From positions 4,340,001 to 4,404,000 of the forward strand of contig NZ_CP034450.1 of assembly GCF_003952505.1 (NCBI RefSeq): a stretch of DNA of 64,000 nt, given 5' to 3'. Origin of the DNA: Mesorhizobium sp. M4B.F.Ca.ET.058.02.1.1 (GTDB lineage Bacteria > Pseudomonadota > Alphaproteobacteria > Rhizobiales > Rhizobiaceae). Made by a program: the position numbers and the translations under genes. Below are positions 1-8,306 of the stretch, piece after piece (position 1 is the first letter of the stretch; every line of letters begins with the position of its first letter). The notes under the pieces were generated by a model. That model worked only from the letters and a program-made list of their open reading frames with translations. It was not told the DNA's origin and did not search any database.

Positions 1-476
1 GCCCAGCGCTGGTAGTCGCCGACGCCGCGCACGGCGACGATCTGGGTGTGGCCGCCGGACACCAGGAGCAGCAGGTAGGGAAAGTCAAGCCCGTCGGTCA
101 GCCGCGCCGTCAGCGCATGGCCTTCGAGATGGTTGATGGCGAGCAACGGCTTGTCGGCGGCGGCGGCAATCGCCTTCGCCGTCATCAGCCCGACGATCAG
201 CCCGCCGACAAGGCCGGGACCCGCGGTCGCGGCGATCGCGTCGACCTCGCCCAGCGCCACGCCCGAATCGGCAAGGGCCGCCTCGACGATGCCGTCGAGC
301 GCCTCGACATGGGCGCGCGCAGCGATTTCCGGCACGACGCCGCCGAACACGGAATGCTCCTCGATCTGGCTGAGCACGATGTTGGACAGGATTTCGGGCG
401 CGGCGCGGCCATCCAGCGCCACCACGCTGGCAGCGGTCTCGTCGCAACTCGTCTCAATGCCCAGAACGCGGATCAA
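1..476 (-). CDS. tsaD: tRNA N6-adenosine threonylcarbamoyltransferase TsaD, 5' part
   Basis: This is the N-terminal ~158 residues of TsaD (older names Gcp, YgjD); the rest lies beyond the window edge. TsaD, with TsaB and TsaE, transfers threonylcarbamoyl to A37 of ANN-decoding tRNAs in the cytoplasm. The visible protein begins [16 protein letters not shown], the family's N-terminal signature. It continues through [11 protein letters not shown] and a NHLEGH segment, whose histidines belong to the metal-binding site of the ASKHA fold. I chose TTG at 476 because it lies directly before that signature and no ATG or GTG is close upstream in frame. The gene is divergent from hemC, and the 207 bp between them is mostly filled by a palindromic repeat. 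The family call is firm; the start codon is an inference. Confidence 0.9.
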   Translation of the reverse strand, partial: MIRVLGIETSCDETAASVVALDGRAAPEILSNIVLSQIEEHSVFGGVVPEIAARAHVEALDGIVEAALADSGVALGEVDAIAATAGPGLVGGLIVGLMTAKAIAAAADKPLLAINHLEGHALTARLTDGLDFPYLLLLVSGGHTQIVAVRGVGDYQRW

Positions 477-507
477 TTGGTCGCTGTCCTCGAAGATTGT
501 GTCGCCG

Positions 508-651
508 GAGGTCTGTCGATATTCAGGTGATGCCGGCCTGCAAATGGCGGGTTCCTGCGCTTCCGGTGCTCACGTACTTCAAGTACGCTCCGCTCCGGTT
601 CTCGGAACCCACCATTTTCGACCCGGCCTGACCTGAATCTCGGCAGACCTC
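508..651. repeat. MITE-like 144 bp imperfect palindrome, copy 1
   Basis: The outer arms begin GAGGTCTG and end CAGACCTC. The inner parts continue to pair: TTCAGGT with ACCTGAA, GGCCTG with a near match, GGGTTCC with GGAACCC. A small hairpin, GTACTT-C-AAGTAC, lies in the middle. The core around TTCCTGCGCTTCCGGTGCTC recurs at 27.2 kb and 61.3 kb, so this is a dispersed element and not a gene-specific terminator. It sits between the divergent tsaD and hemC starts, about 32 bp from each. I see no clear target-site duplication. Confidence 0.8.
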
Positions 652-683
652 AGCTTGCCGGGGGTTATCACGGACCGCGCGCC

Positions 684-1610
684 ATGCAAACAACCTTGAA
701 AATCGGAACACGCGGCAGCCCGCTGGCGCTTGCCCAGGCGCATGAGACGCGGACGCGGCTGATGGCGGCGCACGGCCTGCCGGAAGAGGCGTTCGAGATC
801 GCCGTCATCTCGACCAGCGGCGACCGCATCCAAGACCGGCCGCTGTCGGAAGCCGGAGGCAAGGGCCTGTTCACCAAGGAGATCGAGGAGGCGATGCTCG
901 CGGGCAGGATCGACATCGCCGTGCATTCCTCGAAGGACATGCCGACGGTTTTGCCGGAGGGGCTCGAACTCTGCGCCTTCCTGCCGCGCGAGGACGCGCG
1001 CGACGCCTTCATCGGCAGAGCGGCGAAAACGATCGCCGAATTGCCCCGGGGCGCCAGGGTCGGGTCGTCCTCGCTCCGGCGCCAGGCGCTGATCCGGCGC
1101 ATGCGGCCGGATCTCGAGGTGGTGATGTTCCGCGGCAATGTGCAGACCAGGCTGCGCAAGCTGGACGAGGGCGTCGCCAACGGCACAATCCTCGCCTATG
1201 CCGGGTTGAAACGGCTCGGGCTGGAGCATGTCGTCACCGACCTGATGTCGCTCGAAAAATTTCCGCCGGCGCCAGGGCAAGGCGCGATCTGCATAGAAAG
1301 CCGCATCGGCGATGCCGAGGTCGAGAGGATGCTGGCGGCGATCCATGACGCGCCGACGGGCCAGGCGCTGGCCTGCGAGCGCGCTTTCCTGGCGGCGCTC
1401 GACGGTTCCTGCCGCACGCCGATCGCCGGCCATGCGACGATTTCGGGCGACAAGCTCTCCTTCGCCGGATTGATCATCGCGCCCGACGGCGCGCAGTCGC
1501 ATGAGGTCAGGCTGGATGGGCCGGCGCGGGATGCCGCGCGGATCGGCACGCAAGCCGCCAGGGAGGTGCGGGCCAAGGCCGGCGAATCCTTCTTCGAAGG
1601 CTGGGCCTGA
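684..1610 (+). CDS. hemC: Porphobilinogen deaminase (hydroxymethylbilane synthase)
   Basis: HemC condenses four porphobilinogen molecules into hydroxymethylbilane in tetrapyrrole synthesis. The 308-residue protein has normal family length. It shows the N-terminal [13 protein letters not shown] motif, the AVHSSKDMP loop whose Asp85 matches the catalytic aspartate, the arginine-rich [10 protein letters not shown] segment, and PAPGQGA. The dipyrromethane cofactor would attach to Cys243 in LDGSCRTPI. The ATG start gives a complete N-terminus. The next gene, hemD, begins 1 nt after the stop codon, so the two are very likely co-transcribed. The promoter must lie within or next to the palindromic repeat at 508-651. 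Confidence 0.98.
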   Translation: MQTTLKIGTRGSPLALAQAHETRTRLMAAHGLPEEAFEIAVISTSGDRIQDRPLSEAGGKGLFTKEIEEAMLAGRIDIAVHSSKDMPTVLPEGLELCAFLPREDARDAFIGRAAKTIAELPRGARVGSSSLRRQALIRRMRPDLEVVMFRGNVQTRLRKLDEGVANGTILAYAGLKRLGLEHVVTDLMSLEKFPPAPGQGAICIESRIGDAEVERMLAAIHDAPTGQALACERAFLAALDGSCRTPIAGHATISGDKLSFAGLIIAPDGAQSHEVRLDGPARDAARIGTQAAREVRAKAGESFFEGWA

Positions 1611-1611
1611 C

Positions 1612-2328
1612 ATGCTCCGCGTTCTGGTGACGCGGCCGGAACCGGGCGCCTCGCGTACCGCGCAACGGCTTGAGGAGATGGGTTTTCAGCCGATCCTGCT
1701 GCCGCTGACCGAAACGGTGGCGCTGCCGGCCAAGGCAACCGAAGCGCGGAAGGATGCTATGGCGGTCGCAGCTACCAGCGCCAACGCTGTGCGCCACGCG
1801 TCGCGGGAGCTCATCGCCGCACTGGCTGCCTTGCCCTGCCATGCAGTTGGCGAAAGGACTGCGGAAGCGGCGCGCAAGGCAGGCTTCGTGTCGGTGAGCG
1901 AAGGCCCCGGCGATGCCGTGGCGCTGGCCGATGCGATCGCCGGCGGCTCTCCGGCAGGGACGATCGTCTATCTCTGCGGCCGCGTGCGCTTTCCTGCCTT
2001 CGAGCAGCGCCTCTCGGCGGCCGATATTCCGGTCCGCGCCGTCGAAACCTACGACACGATCGCGCTCAACTATTCTGACGCGGATGTGGTTGCGCGGCTG
2101 TCCGGCGGGCCGGTCGATGCGGTCCTGCTCTATTCGGCCAAAGCCGCCCTGGCGATGCAGGTCCTGATCCGGCGGCCGGCGCTCGGCGATCATTTTGAAA
2201 AGACCAGATTTTTCGCGCTGTCGGGACGTATCGCCGCAGCGCTCGACGGCGTCGCTCCCGAACGGGTTCGCGTCGCCGGGGAACCGCAGGAAGACGCGCT
2301 GATCGGGCTATTGCTGGCCGGACGCTAA
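1612..2328 (+). CDS. hemD: Uroporphyrinogen-III synthase
   Basis: HemD cyclises hydroxymethylbilane with inversion of ring D to give uroporphyrinogen III. The 238-residue protein starts MLRVLVTRPEPGASRTA, the usual HemD opening. The two-lobed family is poorly conserved; visible anchors are FQPILLPL near residue 25 and a late VLLYSAKAA segment. The open frame extends upstream into hemC, but the ATG right after the hemC stop gives normal length. Position between hemC and a Mic60/hemY pair supports the call. Confidence 0.93.
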   Translation: MLRVLVTRPEPGASRTAQRLEEMGFQPILLPLTETVALPAKATEARKDAMAVAATSANAVRHASRELIAALAALPCHAVGERTAEAARKAGFVSVSEGPGDAVALADAIAGGSPAGTIVYLCGRVRFPAFEQRLSAADIPVRAVETYDTIALNYSDADVVARLSGGPVDAVLLYSAKAALAMQVLIRRPALGDHFEKTRFFALSGRIAAALDGVAPERVRVAGEPQEDALIGLLLAGR

Positions 2329-2373
2329 GCAGATTCCGAAAAGTGTCACACGGTTTTCCGACAAGAATCTGCG
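2329..2373. repeat. Rhizobial-type hairpin repeat, first short copy
   Basis: GCAGATTC and GAATCTGC form the arms around a core that includes GAAAAGTGT and CGGTTTTCCG. The same design (arms based on AATTCC, core GAAAAG-GTG-CGGTTTTCC) recurs at 12928 and 46115, so this is a dispersed hairpin repeat. It lies right after hemD and could act as an mRNA 3' hairpin. Confidence 0.6.
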
Positions 2374-2386
2374 ACAAGACAAAATG

Positions 2387-2430
2387 CCTAAGCAGGCATT
2401 CGTTGGCTTGCCAAGGAATGCCTGCTTAGG
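2387..2430. repeat. 44 bp near-perfect palindrome after hemD
   Basis: CCTAAGCAGGCATTC (2387-2401) pairs perfectly with GAATGCCTGCTTAGG (2416-2430). Inside it TTGGC pairs with GCCAA around a 2 nt loop, with only one G/G mismatch between the two stems. No T-run follows, so it is not a classic intrinsic terminator. It could be a transcript-end hairpin or a small repeat. Confidence 0.65.
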
Positions 2431-2536
2431 GTCTGTGTCATCACGCCGCCCCTTTTCACCGCTTGGTGATGTGCTAGAGCATCCTTCAGCTCTAGACCCT
2501 TTGAACCATCCCAAGCCAATTTGCGGAGCCCAAGCA

Positions 2537-3988
2537 ATGGTCAAGACGCCGAAGATGCGACATTCGAAGAGCCGCCGCGAGCCGGTGACGATCGAACTCG
2601 AGCCCGGCGCCGTCTCGCGCATCATCGAGGAGGATGCGGCGAAGACTGTCGAGGCCGAGGCGGAGGAAGCCGCAAGCGCTTCGCAACCCGAGGCCCCGGC
2701 GGAGCCGGTGCATGCCGACCAGGTCGATCATGAGCCCTGGGAGCACAGCGACGCCGCAACGCGGGCCGGAACGGAAGACGCCGCCGCCAAGGGCTCGGAT
2801 GAGGCGGAACGCCCCTATCCGGCTGGGTCCGACCTGCCGCCGAATCAGACGCACGCTTCCGACTACAGTTTCGAGGATGCCTCGGCCAGGGCGGCCGCCG
2901 AAGACGCGCCGAAAGCAACCCGCGCGAGGGAGGACTATATGGCACCGCAGCCGAAACGCGGCGGCCTCAATGGCATTGCCGCCGGCGTGATCGGCGGCGT
3001 CATCGCGCTGGCCGCAGCCGGCGGCCTGCAGTTCGCCGGCCTCATCGGCGCGCCGGGGTCGGGCGGCGTCTCGCTCGACGGCGTCAATGGCGAGATCGCC
3101 GCGCTGAAGAGCGAGATCGCGGGCTTGAAGCAAGCGGGCGGCAATGGCGATGCCGCCAAGGTCGACGGGCTGTCGTCGGCGCTGGATCAGGTCACGAGCG
3201 ATGTCGCGGCACTGAAATCGGCGGTCGAGCAAGGCGGCGCCGGTGACGGGGCCGGGGTAGCGGCACTTGGCGACAAGCTCAAGCAGGTCGAGACGGCGAT
3301 CGCCGACCTGCAGAAGGCCGGCAGTGCGGCGCCGGTCGATCTCGGGCCGCTCGATGAAAAGCTCGCCGGGCTGGACGCATTGGTGAAATCCGCCGGCGAG
3401 GCGGCGAAGGCGCAGGACGGCCGGCTGGCGGCGCTGGAGCAGTCGGTGTCGCAGCTCTCCGGCAAGGTCGAGGCGCAGGCCTCGCAGCCCAAAATCGCGA
3501 TGGCCATCGCGGCGTCGGCGCTGAAGTCGGCGCTCGATCGCGGGGCGCCATTCGCCGCCGAACTCGAGACTTTCGCGGCGATTGCGCCCGATGCGCCGGA
3601 GATCGCGACGCTGCGCGCCTATGCCGAGAAGGGCGTTTCGACCCGTACGGACATCGCCGCCGAGGTCGATGCCGCCGCCAATGCGATGGTCGCCGCCGCC
3701 ACGCCTGTCGACCAGAATGCAGGCTTCCTGCAGAACCTGATGTCGAGCGCCGAATCGCTGGTCAAGGTCCGGCCGATCGGCGCCGTCGAAGGCAAGGGCG
3801 CGCCGGAGACCGTGGCGCGCATGGAGGTGGCGGTCAACCAGGGCGACTATGCCAAGGCGCTCAGTGAATATGACACGTTGCCGGAGGCAGTGAAGTCGGC
3901 CGGCGCCGATTTTGCCGGCAAGCTGAAGGCGCGGCTCGAGGTCGAAAAGCTGATCGATTCGCTGATTGCCGGCGCGATGAAGGCGTGA
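2537..3988 (+). CDS. Mic60/mitofilin-family inner-membrane protein (COG4223 type)
   Basis: The 483-residue protein has three parts. There is an acidic, low-complexity cytoplasmic N-terminus of ~145 residues rich in Glu, Ala and Pro, then one transmembrane segment (GIAAGVIGGVIALAAAG), then a long Ala/Lys/Glu-rich region with heptad-like spacing consistent with coiled coil. The end, around GDYAKALSEYDTLPEAVK, resembles the mitofilin signature domain. Alphaproteobacterial Mic60 homologues are known to sit beside hemY in haem gene clusters and to shape intracytoplasmic membranes, so the context supports the call. I use the ATG at 2537; a longer frame to 2384 would read through the preceding palindrome. 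The family call is fairly confident; a membrane-shaping role here is inference. Confidence 0.82.
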   Translation: MVKTPKMRHSKSRREPVTIELEPGAVSRIIEEDAAKTVEAEAEEAASASQPEAPAEPVHADQVDHEPWEHSDAATRAGTEDAAAKGSDEAERPYPAGSDLPPNQTHASDYSFEDASARAAAEDAPKATRAREDYMAPQPKRGGLNGIAAGVIGGVIALAAAGGLQFAGLIGAPGSGGVSLDGVNGEIAALKSEIAGLKQAGGNGDAAKVDGLSSALDQVTSDVAALKSAVEQGGAGDGAGVAALGDKLKQVETAIADLQKAGSAAPVDLGPLDEKLAGLDALVKSAGEAAKAQDGRLAALEQSVSQLSGKVEAQASQPKIAMAIAASALKSALDRGAPFAAELETFAAIAPDAPEIATLRAYAEKGVSTRTDIAAEVDAAANAMVAAATPVDQNAGFLQNLMSSAESLVKVRPIGAVEGKGAPETVARMEVAVNQGDYAKALSEYDTLPEAVKSAGADFAGKLKARLEVEKLIDSLIAGAMKA

Positions 3989-3998
3989 GGGAGACCAG

Positions 3999-5573
3999 AT
4001 GATCCGCATCCTCATCTTCCTCGCCGTCGTCTTTGCGCTCGGGCTCGGCTTCGCCTGGCTGGCCGATCGTCCCGGCGACATGGTGATCACCTTCAACGGC
4101 TATCAGTATCAGGTCAGCCTGATGGTGGCGGCGGTGGCGGTGGTCGCGGTCGTCGCCGCGGTGATGATCCTGTGGTGGCTGGTGAAGTCGCTATGGAACA
4201 GCCCTTACACCATCTCGCGCTATTTCCGGGTGCGCCGCCGCGACCGCGGCTACCAGGCGCTGTCGACCGGCATGATCGCCGCCGGCGCCGGCGATGGCGC
4301 GCTGGCCCGCAAGAAGACCAAGGAAGCGGCCAAGCTGATCCGCTCCGACCAGGAGCCGCTGATCCATCTCCTGGAGGCGCAGGCCTCGCTGCTGGAAGGC
4401 GATCACGAAGGCGCGCGCGAAAAATTCGAGGCGATGCTCGACGATCCCGAGATGCGGCTGCTCGGCTTGCGCGGGCTCTATCTGGAGGCCGAGCGCCTCG
4501 GCGACCGCAATGCCGCCAGGCACTATGCCGGCCGCGCCGCAGCCGTGGCGCCGCAGCTTGCGTGGGCCGCCGAATCGACGCTGGAGGAGCTGACCGGGCG
4601 CGGCGACTGGGACGGCGCGCTGAAGCTGGTCGAGGCGCAGAAGTCGACACGGCAGATCGAACGCGATGCCGCCAACCGGCGCCGGGCCGTGCTGCTCACC
4701 GCCAAGGCTGAGGCGCTGATCGACAGCGACGCCAATGCGGCGAGGACCGCGGCGCTCGAAGCCAACAGACTGGTGCCGGAATTCGCACCGGCGGCGGTCG
4801 CCGCCGCCAAGCTGCTGTTCCGGCAGAACGATGTGCGCAAGGGCTCCAGGATCCTCGAAACGGCGTGGCGGGCCGAGCCGCACCCGGAAATCGCCGAGCT
4901 CTATACTCATGCCCGTCCTGGCGATGCCGTCGGCGACCGGCTGAACCGGGCGAAGAAGCTGCAGGACCTGAAGAAGAACCATGCGGAGTCGTCGATGGCC
5001 GTCGCCCGCGCGGCGCTCGACGCGCAGGACTTCGCCACCGCCCGGCGCGAGGCGGATGCGGCGATCCGCATGGACCGGCGCGAAGGCGCCTATCTGCTTT
5101 TGGCCGACATCGAGGAGGCTGAGACCGGCGACCAGGGCAAGGTCAGGCAGCTGCTCTCCAAGGCGGTCAGGGCGCCGCGCGATCCTGCCTGGGTCGCCGA
5201 CGGCGTCATCTCCGAACGCTGGGTGCCGGTGTCGCCGGTCACCGGCAAGCTCGACGCCTTCGAATGGCGGGCGCCGATGGAGCGTCTCGGCCATCTCATC
5301 GACAGCCATGACGAGGCTGCGGAGACCGTCGTGCCGGCGATCGCCGTGTCGCCGGAGCCGGCGAAGGAAAAGACGCTTGACGCCGTTTCGGCGGTTGGGT
5401 CGGCGGCGTCCGATGCGGATCAGGTCAAACCGGTCACCGCCGCCGCCTTTGCCGCCGTGCCTGACGATGCCGAAGGGGTGGAGCCGGCGGAGGAACTGGC
5501 GAGGCTGCCCGACGACCCCGGCGTCGACCCGGACGAGGCGGAAAAGGCGCCGCGCCGGTTTCGTTTGTTTTGA
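3999..5573 (+). CDS. hemY: HemY-family TPR membrane protein
   Basis: The 524-residue protein has two N-terminal transmembrane segments (about residues 1-22 and 40-65) followed by helical repeats of the TPR type, matching the HemY N-terminal domain plus TPRs. FAWLADRPGDMVI after the first helix is typical of the family. This protein is not the Bacillus protoporphyrinogen oxidase that shares the name. In proteobacteria it is tied to haem synthesis by genetic linkage, but its biochemical role is unclear. It starts 10 nt after the Mic60 gene with GGGAGACC as ribosome-binding site. The acidic, Ala-rich C-terminal ~130 residues are poorly conserved. Confidence 0.9.
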   Translation: MIRILIFLAVVFALGLGFAWLADRPGDMVITFNGYQYQVSLMVAAVAVVAVVAAVMILWWLVKSLWNSPYTISRYFRVRRRDRGYQALSTGMIAAGAGDGALARKKTKEAAKLIRSDQEPLIHLLEAQASLLEGDHEGAREKFEAMLDDPEMRLLGLRGLYLEAERLGDRNAARHYAGRAAAVAPQLAWAAESTLEELTGRGDWDGALKLVEAQKSTRQIERDAANRRRAVLLTAKAEALIDSDANAARTAALEANRLVPEFAPAAVAAAKLLFRQNDVRKGSRILETAWRAEPHPEIAELYTHARPGDAVGDRLNRAKKLQDLKKNHAESSMAVARAALDAQDFATARREADAAIRMDRREGAYLLLADIEEAETGDQGKVRQLLSKAVRAPRDPAWVADGVISERWVPVSPVTGKLDAFEWRAPMERLGHLIDSHDEAAETVVPAIAVSPEPAKEKTLDAVSAVGSAASDADQVKPVTAAAFAAVPDDAEGVEPAEELARLPDDPGVDPDEAEKAPRRFRLF

Positions 5574-5609
5574 GGCCGGGAGCGATCCCGGCGCTATGGG
5601 AATGAAGTG

Positions 5610-6089
5610 ATGTTCGAACGCGTCTTGTCCTTCTTGAGGGATCTGCCAGGCGGAGCCGGCGCGCGCGCCAACGCGGACGACCCGCGCGTCGCCGCGTCGG
5701 CGCTGCTCTATCACGTGATGAACGCCGACGGCGTGCGCCAGGACGTCGAGTGGGAACGGTTCAAGGCGGTGCTGGCGCAGACCTATTCGATCGGCGGAGA
5801 GGAGCTCGATGCGCTGGCGGCCGCAGGCGAGCGCGCCGACAATGAGGCGATCGACCTCTATGCTTTCACCAGCGTGTTGAAACGCCATCTCGACGCCGAG
5901 GCGCGCAAGGCTTTCGTCGGCCTGATGTGGGAGATCGTCTATGCCGACGGCGAATTGCACGAGCTGGAGGACAACACCGTGTGGCGCGTCGCCGAGCTGA
6001 TCGGCGTCGAACGGCGCGACCGCGTCGAGGCGCGCCAAAAGGCGGCGGCCCGGGCGCCGGGGGCACGCGGAACCTCAAGCGATGAATAG
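5610..6089 (+). CDS. TerB-like (tellurite resistance family) protein
   Basis: The 159-residue soluble protein reads MFERVLSFLRDLPGG, then DDPRVAASALLYHVMNADG and FVGLMWEIVYADGELHELE. These paired acidic helices with ADG motifs are the TerB/DjlA-N signature, proposed to bind metal. Many alphaproteobacteria carry such a single-domain TerB after hemY. The name reflects the family; nothing here shows tellurite resistance. ATG at 5610 is preferred over GTG at 5607. Confidence 0.82.
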   Translation: MFERVLSFLRDLPGGAGARANADDPRVAASALLYHVMNADGVRQDVEWERFKAVLAQTYSIGGEELDALAAAGERADNEAIDLYAFTSVLKRHLDAEARKAFVGLMWEIVYADGELHELEDNTVWRVAELIGVERRDRVEARQKAAARAPGARGTSSDE

Positions 6090-6123
6090 TCAGGGCGACG
6101 AATAGCCGGGGTCCCGCCTCACG

Positions 6124-6840
6124 ATGCCTCCCAGACCGTGTTCGAGACCAAAGATCCTGATCGTGCTGCATCAGGAGAGTTCGAGCCCCGGCCGCGTCGG
6201 CCATATGCTTCTGGAAGAAGGTTTCGATCTCGACATCCGCCGGCCGCCGCTCGGCGATGAATTGCCGGGCACGCTGGACGGCCATGCGGGCGCGGTGGTG
6301 TTCGGCGGGCCGATGAGTGCCAATGACGAGGACGATTTCGTCCGCCGCGAGACCAACTGGCTCAACATTCCGCTGAAGGAGAACCGGCCATTGCTCGGCA
6401 TTTGCCTGGGCGCGCAGATGCTGGTCAACCATCTCGGCGGCAAGGTGGAAGGTCACGGCGAGGGGCTGGTCGAGATCGGCTGGTATCCGCTGAAGGCGAC
6501 GGAAGCCGGCAGGAAGCTGATGCATTGGCCGGAGATGGTCTACCAGTTCCATCGCGAAGGGTTTTCGCTGCCGAAGGACGCGACGCTCTTGGCGACGGCC
6601 GAGACTTATCCTAACCAGGCCTTCCGCTACGGTGACAATGCCTGGGGCATTCAGTTCCACGGCGAGCTGACCCGGGCGATGATGCAGCGCTGGGTGGTGC
6701 GCGGCGCGCACCGCTTCGAACTGCCAGGCGCGCAGCCCGGCCGCGACCATCTCGGCGGCCGGCTGATCTGGGACATGCATCTGAAGCGCTGGCTGGGCGA
6801 ATTCCTGGGGCTGATATTCGGCAAGCCGGCGGTGGGATAA
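6124..6840 (+). CDS. Class I glutamine amidotransferase domain protein (GMP synthase-like)
   Basis: The 238-residue protein carries a class I glutaminase fold. GICLGAQML holds the nucleophilic Cys, VFGGPMS is the oxyanion-strand region, and the catalytic His follows in WGIQFHGE, with Glu two residues on. There is no synthetase domain, so the partner substrate is unknown. Relatives are annotated as GMP synthase-like or as gamma-glutamyl hydrolases acting on small amines. It follows the TerB-like gene by 34 nt and may be last in the hem transcript. Confidence 0.88.
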   Translation: MPPRPCSRPKILIVLHQESSSPGRVGHMLLEEGFDLDIRRPPLGDELPGTLDGHAGAVVFGGPMSANDEDDFVRRETNWLNIPLKENRPLLGICLGAQMLVNHLGGKVEGHGEGLVEIGWYPLKATEAGRKLMHWPEMVYQFHREGFSLPKDATLLATAETYPNQAFRYGDNAWGIQFHGELTRAMMQRWVVRGAHRFELPGAQPGRDHLGGRLIWDMHLKRWLGEFLGLIFGKPAVG

Positions 6841-6872
6841 AACCCAATTGCTTTGGGCAGCGGAGCTTGACC

Positions 6873-7547
6873 TTACCTTCCGATTTGTGACGCTGCCGAC
6901 ATCAGCTCCCGAGTGTTCGGGGCGCCGAATAGGCCGCCATCGAGGACCTCGTTGGAGGCCCAGCGAACGACGCCATCGCGGTCCAGCAGGAACTGGCCGA
7001 CGAGCTGCCCTATGCCGGTTGCCATCATCTGTTGGTCCGCTTCAGTGATATCGTAGCCGTCTTTCTTGTTCAGATATTCGAGCGCCGCAAACGGGTCCAT
7101 CGGTTCCGGCATCTCGTCCGGCAATTCGACCCGTATCGACTTCACATCGCTCATCGAAAACTTTTGCGGCCATGCGCTCTCGTCTTCGGTGATTTGCATA
7201 TTCGGCAACCCAAAGGCGCGGTGTGAAGTCCGCTCCGGATCGGATGCCGCGAGTAGGCCTAGCATCGGATGGTAGCGGAGATAAAGGCGCGCCCGCTCGA
7301 CAGGTGTGTTTACCACCGTCAGGCTATCGATGCCCTTCGCATTGAGGGCTGGGGTGAGCTGCGAAAGTATGGCGATATGGCGCCTGCAAAAGGGGCAATG
7401 CAAGCCTCTATACAGTCCGACCAGCACTGGTTTCTCGCCTCGGAAATCGTCGATGGCGATCTTGCCCTCGCGGGTAATCGCGTCGAGCACGAAATTGGGC
7501 GCCGTTTCGCCAAGTTGCAGCGGGCCTATGTTCAGACGTTCTGGCAT
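6873..7547 (-). CDS. AhpC/TSA-family peroxiredoxin-like protein
   Basis: The 224-residue thioredoxin-fold protein opens with LGETAPNFVLDAITREGKIA and the peroxiredoxin strand DFRGEKPVLVGLYRG. It then has HCPFCRRH, a CxxC site where peroxiredoxins usually have a single peroxidatic Cys in PxxxTxxC. That makes it closer to the thiol-reductase-like branch often annotated 'redoxin' or 'alkyl hydroperoxide reductase'. A likely role is peroxide or disulfide reduction in the cytoplasm, since no signal peptide is visible. GGGAGGAGGG lies just upstream of the ATG. The gene stands alone, convergent with the amidotransferase. Confidence 0.82.
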   Translation of the reverse strand: MPERLNIGPLQLGETAPNFVLDAITREGKIAIDDFRGEKPVLVGLYRGLHCPFCRRHIAILSQLTPALNAKGIDSLTVVNTPVERARLYLRYHPMLGLLAASDPERTSHRAFGLPNMQITEDESAWPQKFSMSDVKSIRVELPDEMPEPMDPFAALEYLNKKDGYDITEADQQMMATGIGQLVGQFLLDRDGVVRWASNEVLDGGLFGAPNTRELMSAASQIGR

Positions 7548-7948
7548 GCTGATCCCTCCTCCCGGGTTGATTCACGACGGATGTGCGGGCGAGTGGCTTG
7601 AGCCCATGTGCGACACATACGTCTTTGGGCATGCTGAAATGGCGGTCGGCCTTAGTTAGGTCGGCGTCGATAGTCCAATTATAGCACGGAGTGGGCGGAC
7701 GCTAAGGCGTTCTTACGGAGGGCCGCGCTTACCAGATGGCGCTGGTGTCCGCTTTAGCCCGGTTGCCGGCCTAAGCCCCGTAGATTGACCGTCCGATATA
7801 TGTCTGGAGCCGAAGGCTGCAGGTCTGCTGACGGCTTATTCAGCCGTTGTCGGCGCAAGCTTGGCGCCCAAGCTGCAGTCTCGTCGCTCTCGGCGGCGCC
7901 GCGAATCTGTGCTAAGCGCCCGCCCAAATCAATCAAAGGACGACAGCT
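7548..7948. other. Intergenic stretch, no gene seen
   Basis: About 400 bp between two divergent genes. Short frames exist but lack ribosome-binding sites and family features. AAAGGA at the right end is the ribosome-binding site of the next gene. I see no clear repeat, RNA or promoter pair that stands out. Confidence 0.5.
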
Positions 7949-8179
7949 GTGAACGAACTCACCGTGGCCGAGGCGACCGAGAACATCTACGCCTCACTCC
8001 AAGCGGATAATGCCGACATCGATGCACATATCGCGACACTCAAGGCAGCGTTGACGCGAGAGGGGAAAAAGCAGGCGGTGTTCGATCCGGCCAGGCTGGC
8101 ACAGAACAACCGCTCTGGCCGCAAGTTGATGCAGGCCTATTTTCGGCAGCGCGGCGTTGGCGTGAGCTTTTCGGATTAG
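7949..8179 (+). CDS. Small conserved-looking protein of unknown function
   Basis: A 76-residue protein starting at GTG with AAAGGA 9 nt upstream, which decides the start. It is charged, without a transmembrane segment. The first half is helical and acidic (TENIYASLQADNADIDAHIATLK). The second half is basic with FDPARLAQNNRSGRKLMQAYF and ends in GVGVSFSD. The pattern of helix, basic linker and compact tail could suit a small nucleic-acid or protein binder, but that is speculation. I do not recognise the family. A 309-residue unknown follows 127 nt later on the same strand. Confidence 0.65.
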   Translation: MNELTVAEATENIYASLQADNADIDAHIATLKAALTREGKKQAVFDPARLAQNNRSGRKLMQAYFRQRGVGVSFSD

Positions 8180-8306
8180 CAGAGCGCGCCGTTGGGAGTT
8201 CCCTGCCGGTCCGGCGGTTCGCCATCCTGACGTCGCGTGCAGGCAATCTTAGGTACTATGCTGTAAGATTATCTTCCCCTTGCCGGCAAGCCGATCCCGA
8301 GACCCA

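Noticed and set aside
523..711. Leftward frames through the three MITE-like copies that give similar peptides
   Set aside because: The likeness follows from DNA similarity of the repeats; starts, lengths and ends differ in each copy, so no conserved protein is supported.
2384..2536. N-terminal extension of the Mic60-type protein
   Set aside because: It would translate the palindrome at 2387-2430 and has no family character; ATG 2537 is better.
4191..6038. A 615-codon leftward frame
   Set aside because: Shadow of hemY and the TerB-like gene; no ribosome-binding site or motifs.
7754..7936. Short leftward frame in the gap upstream of the 76-residue gene
   Set aside because: No ribosome-binding site and no protein-like composition.
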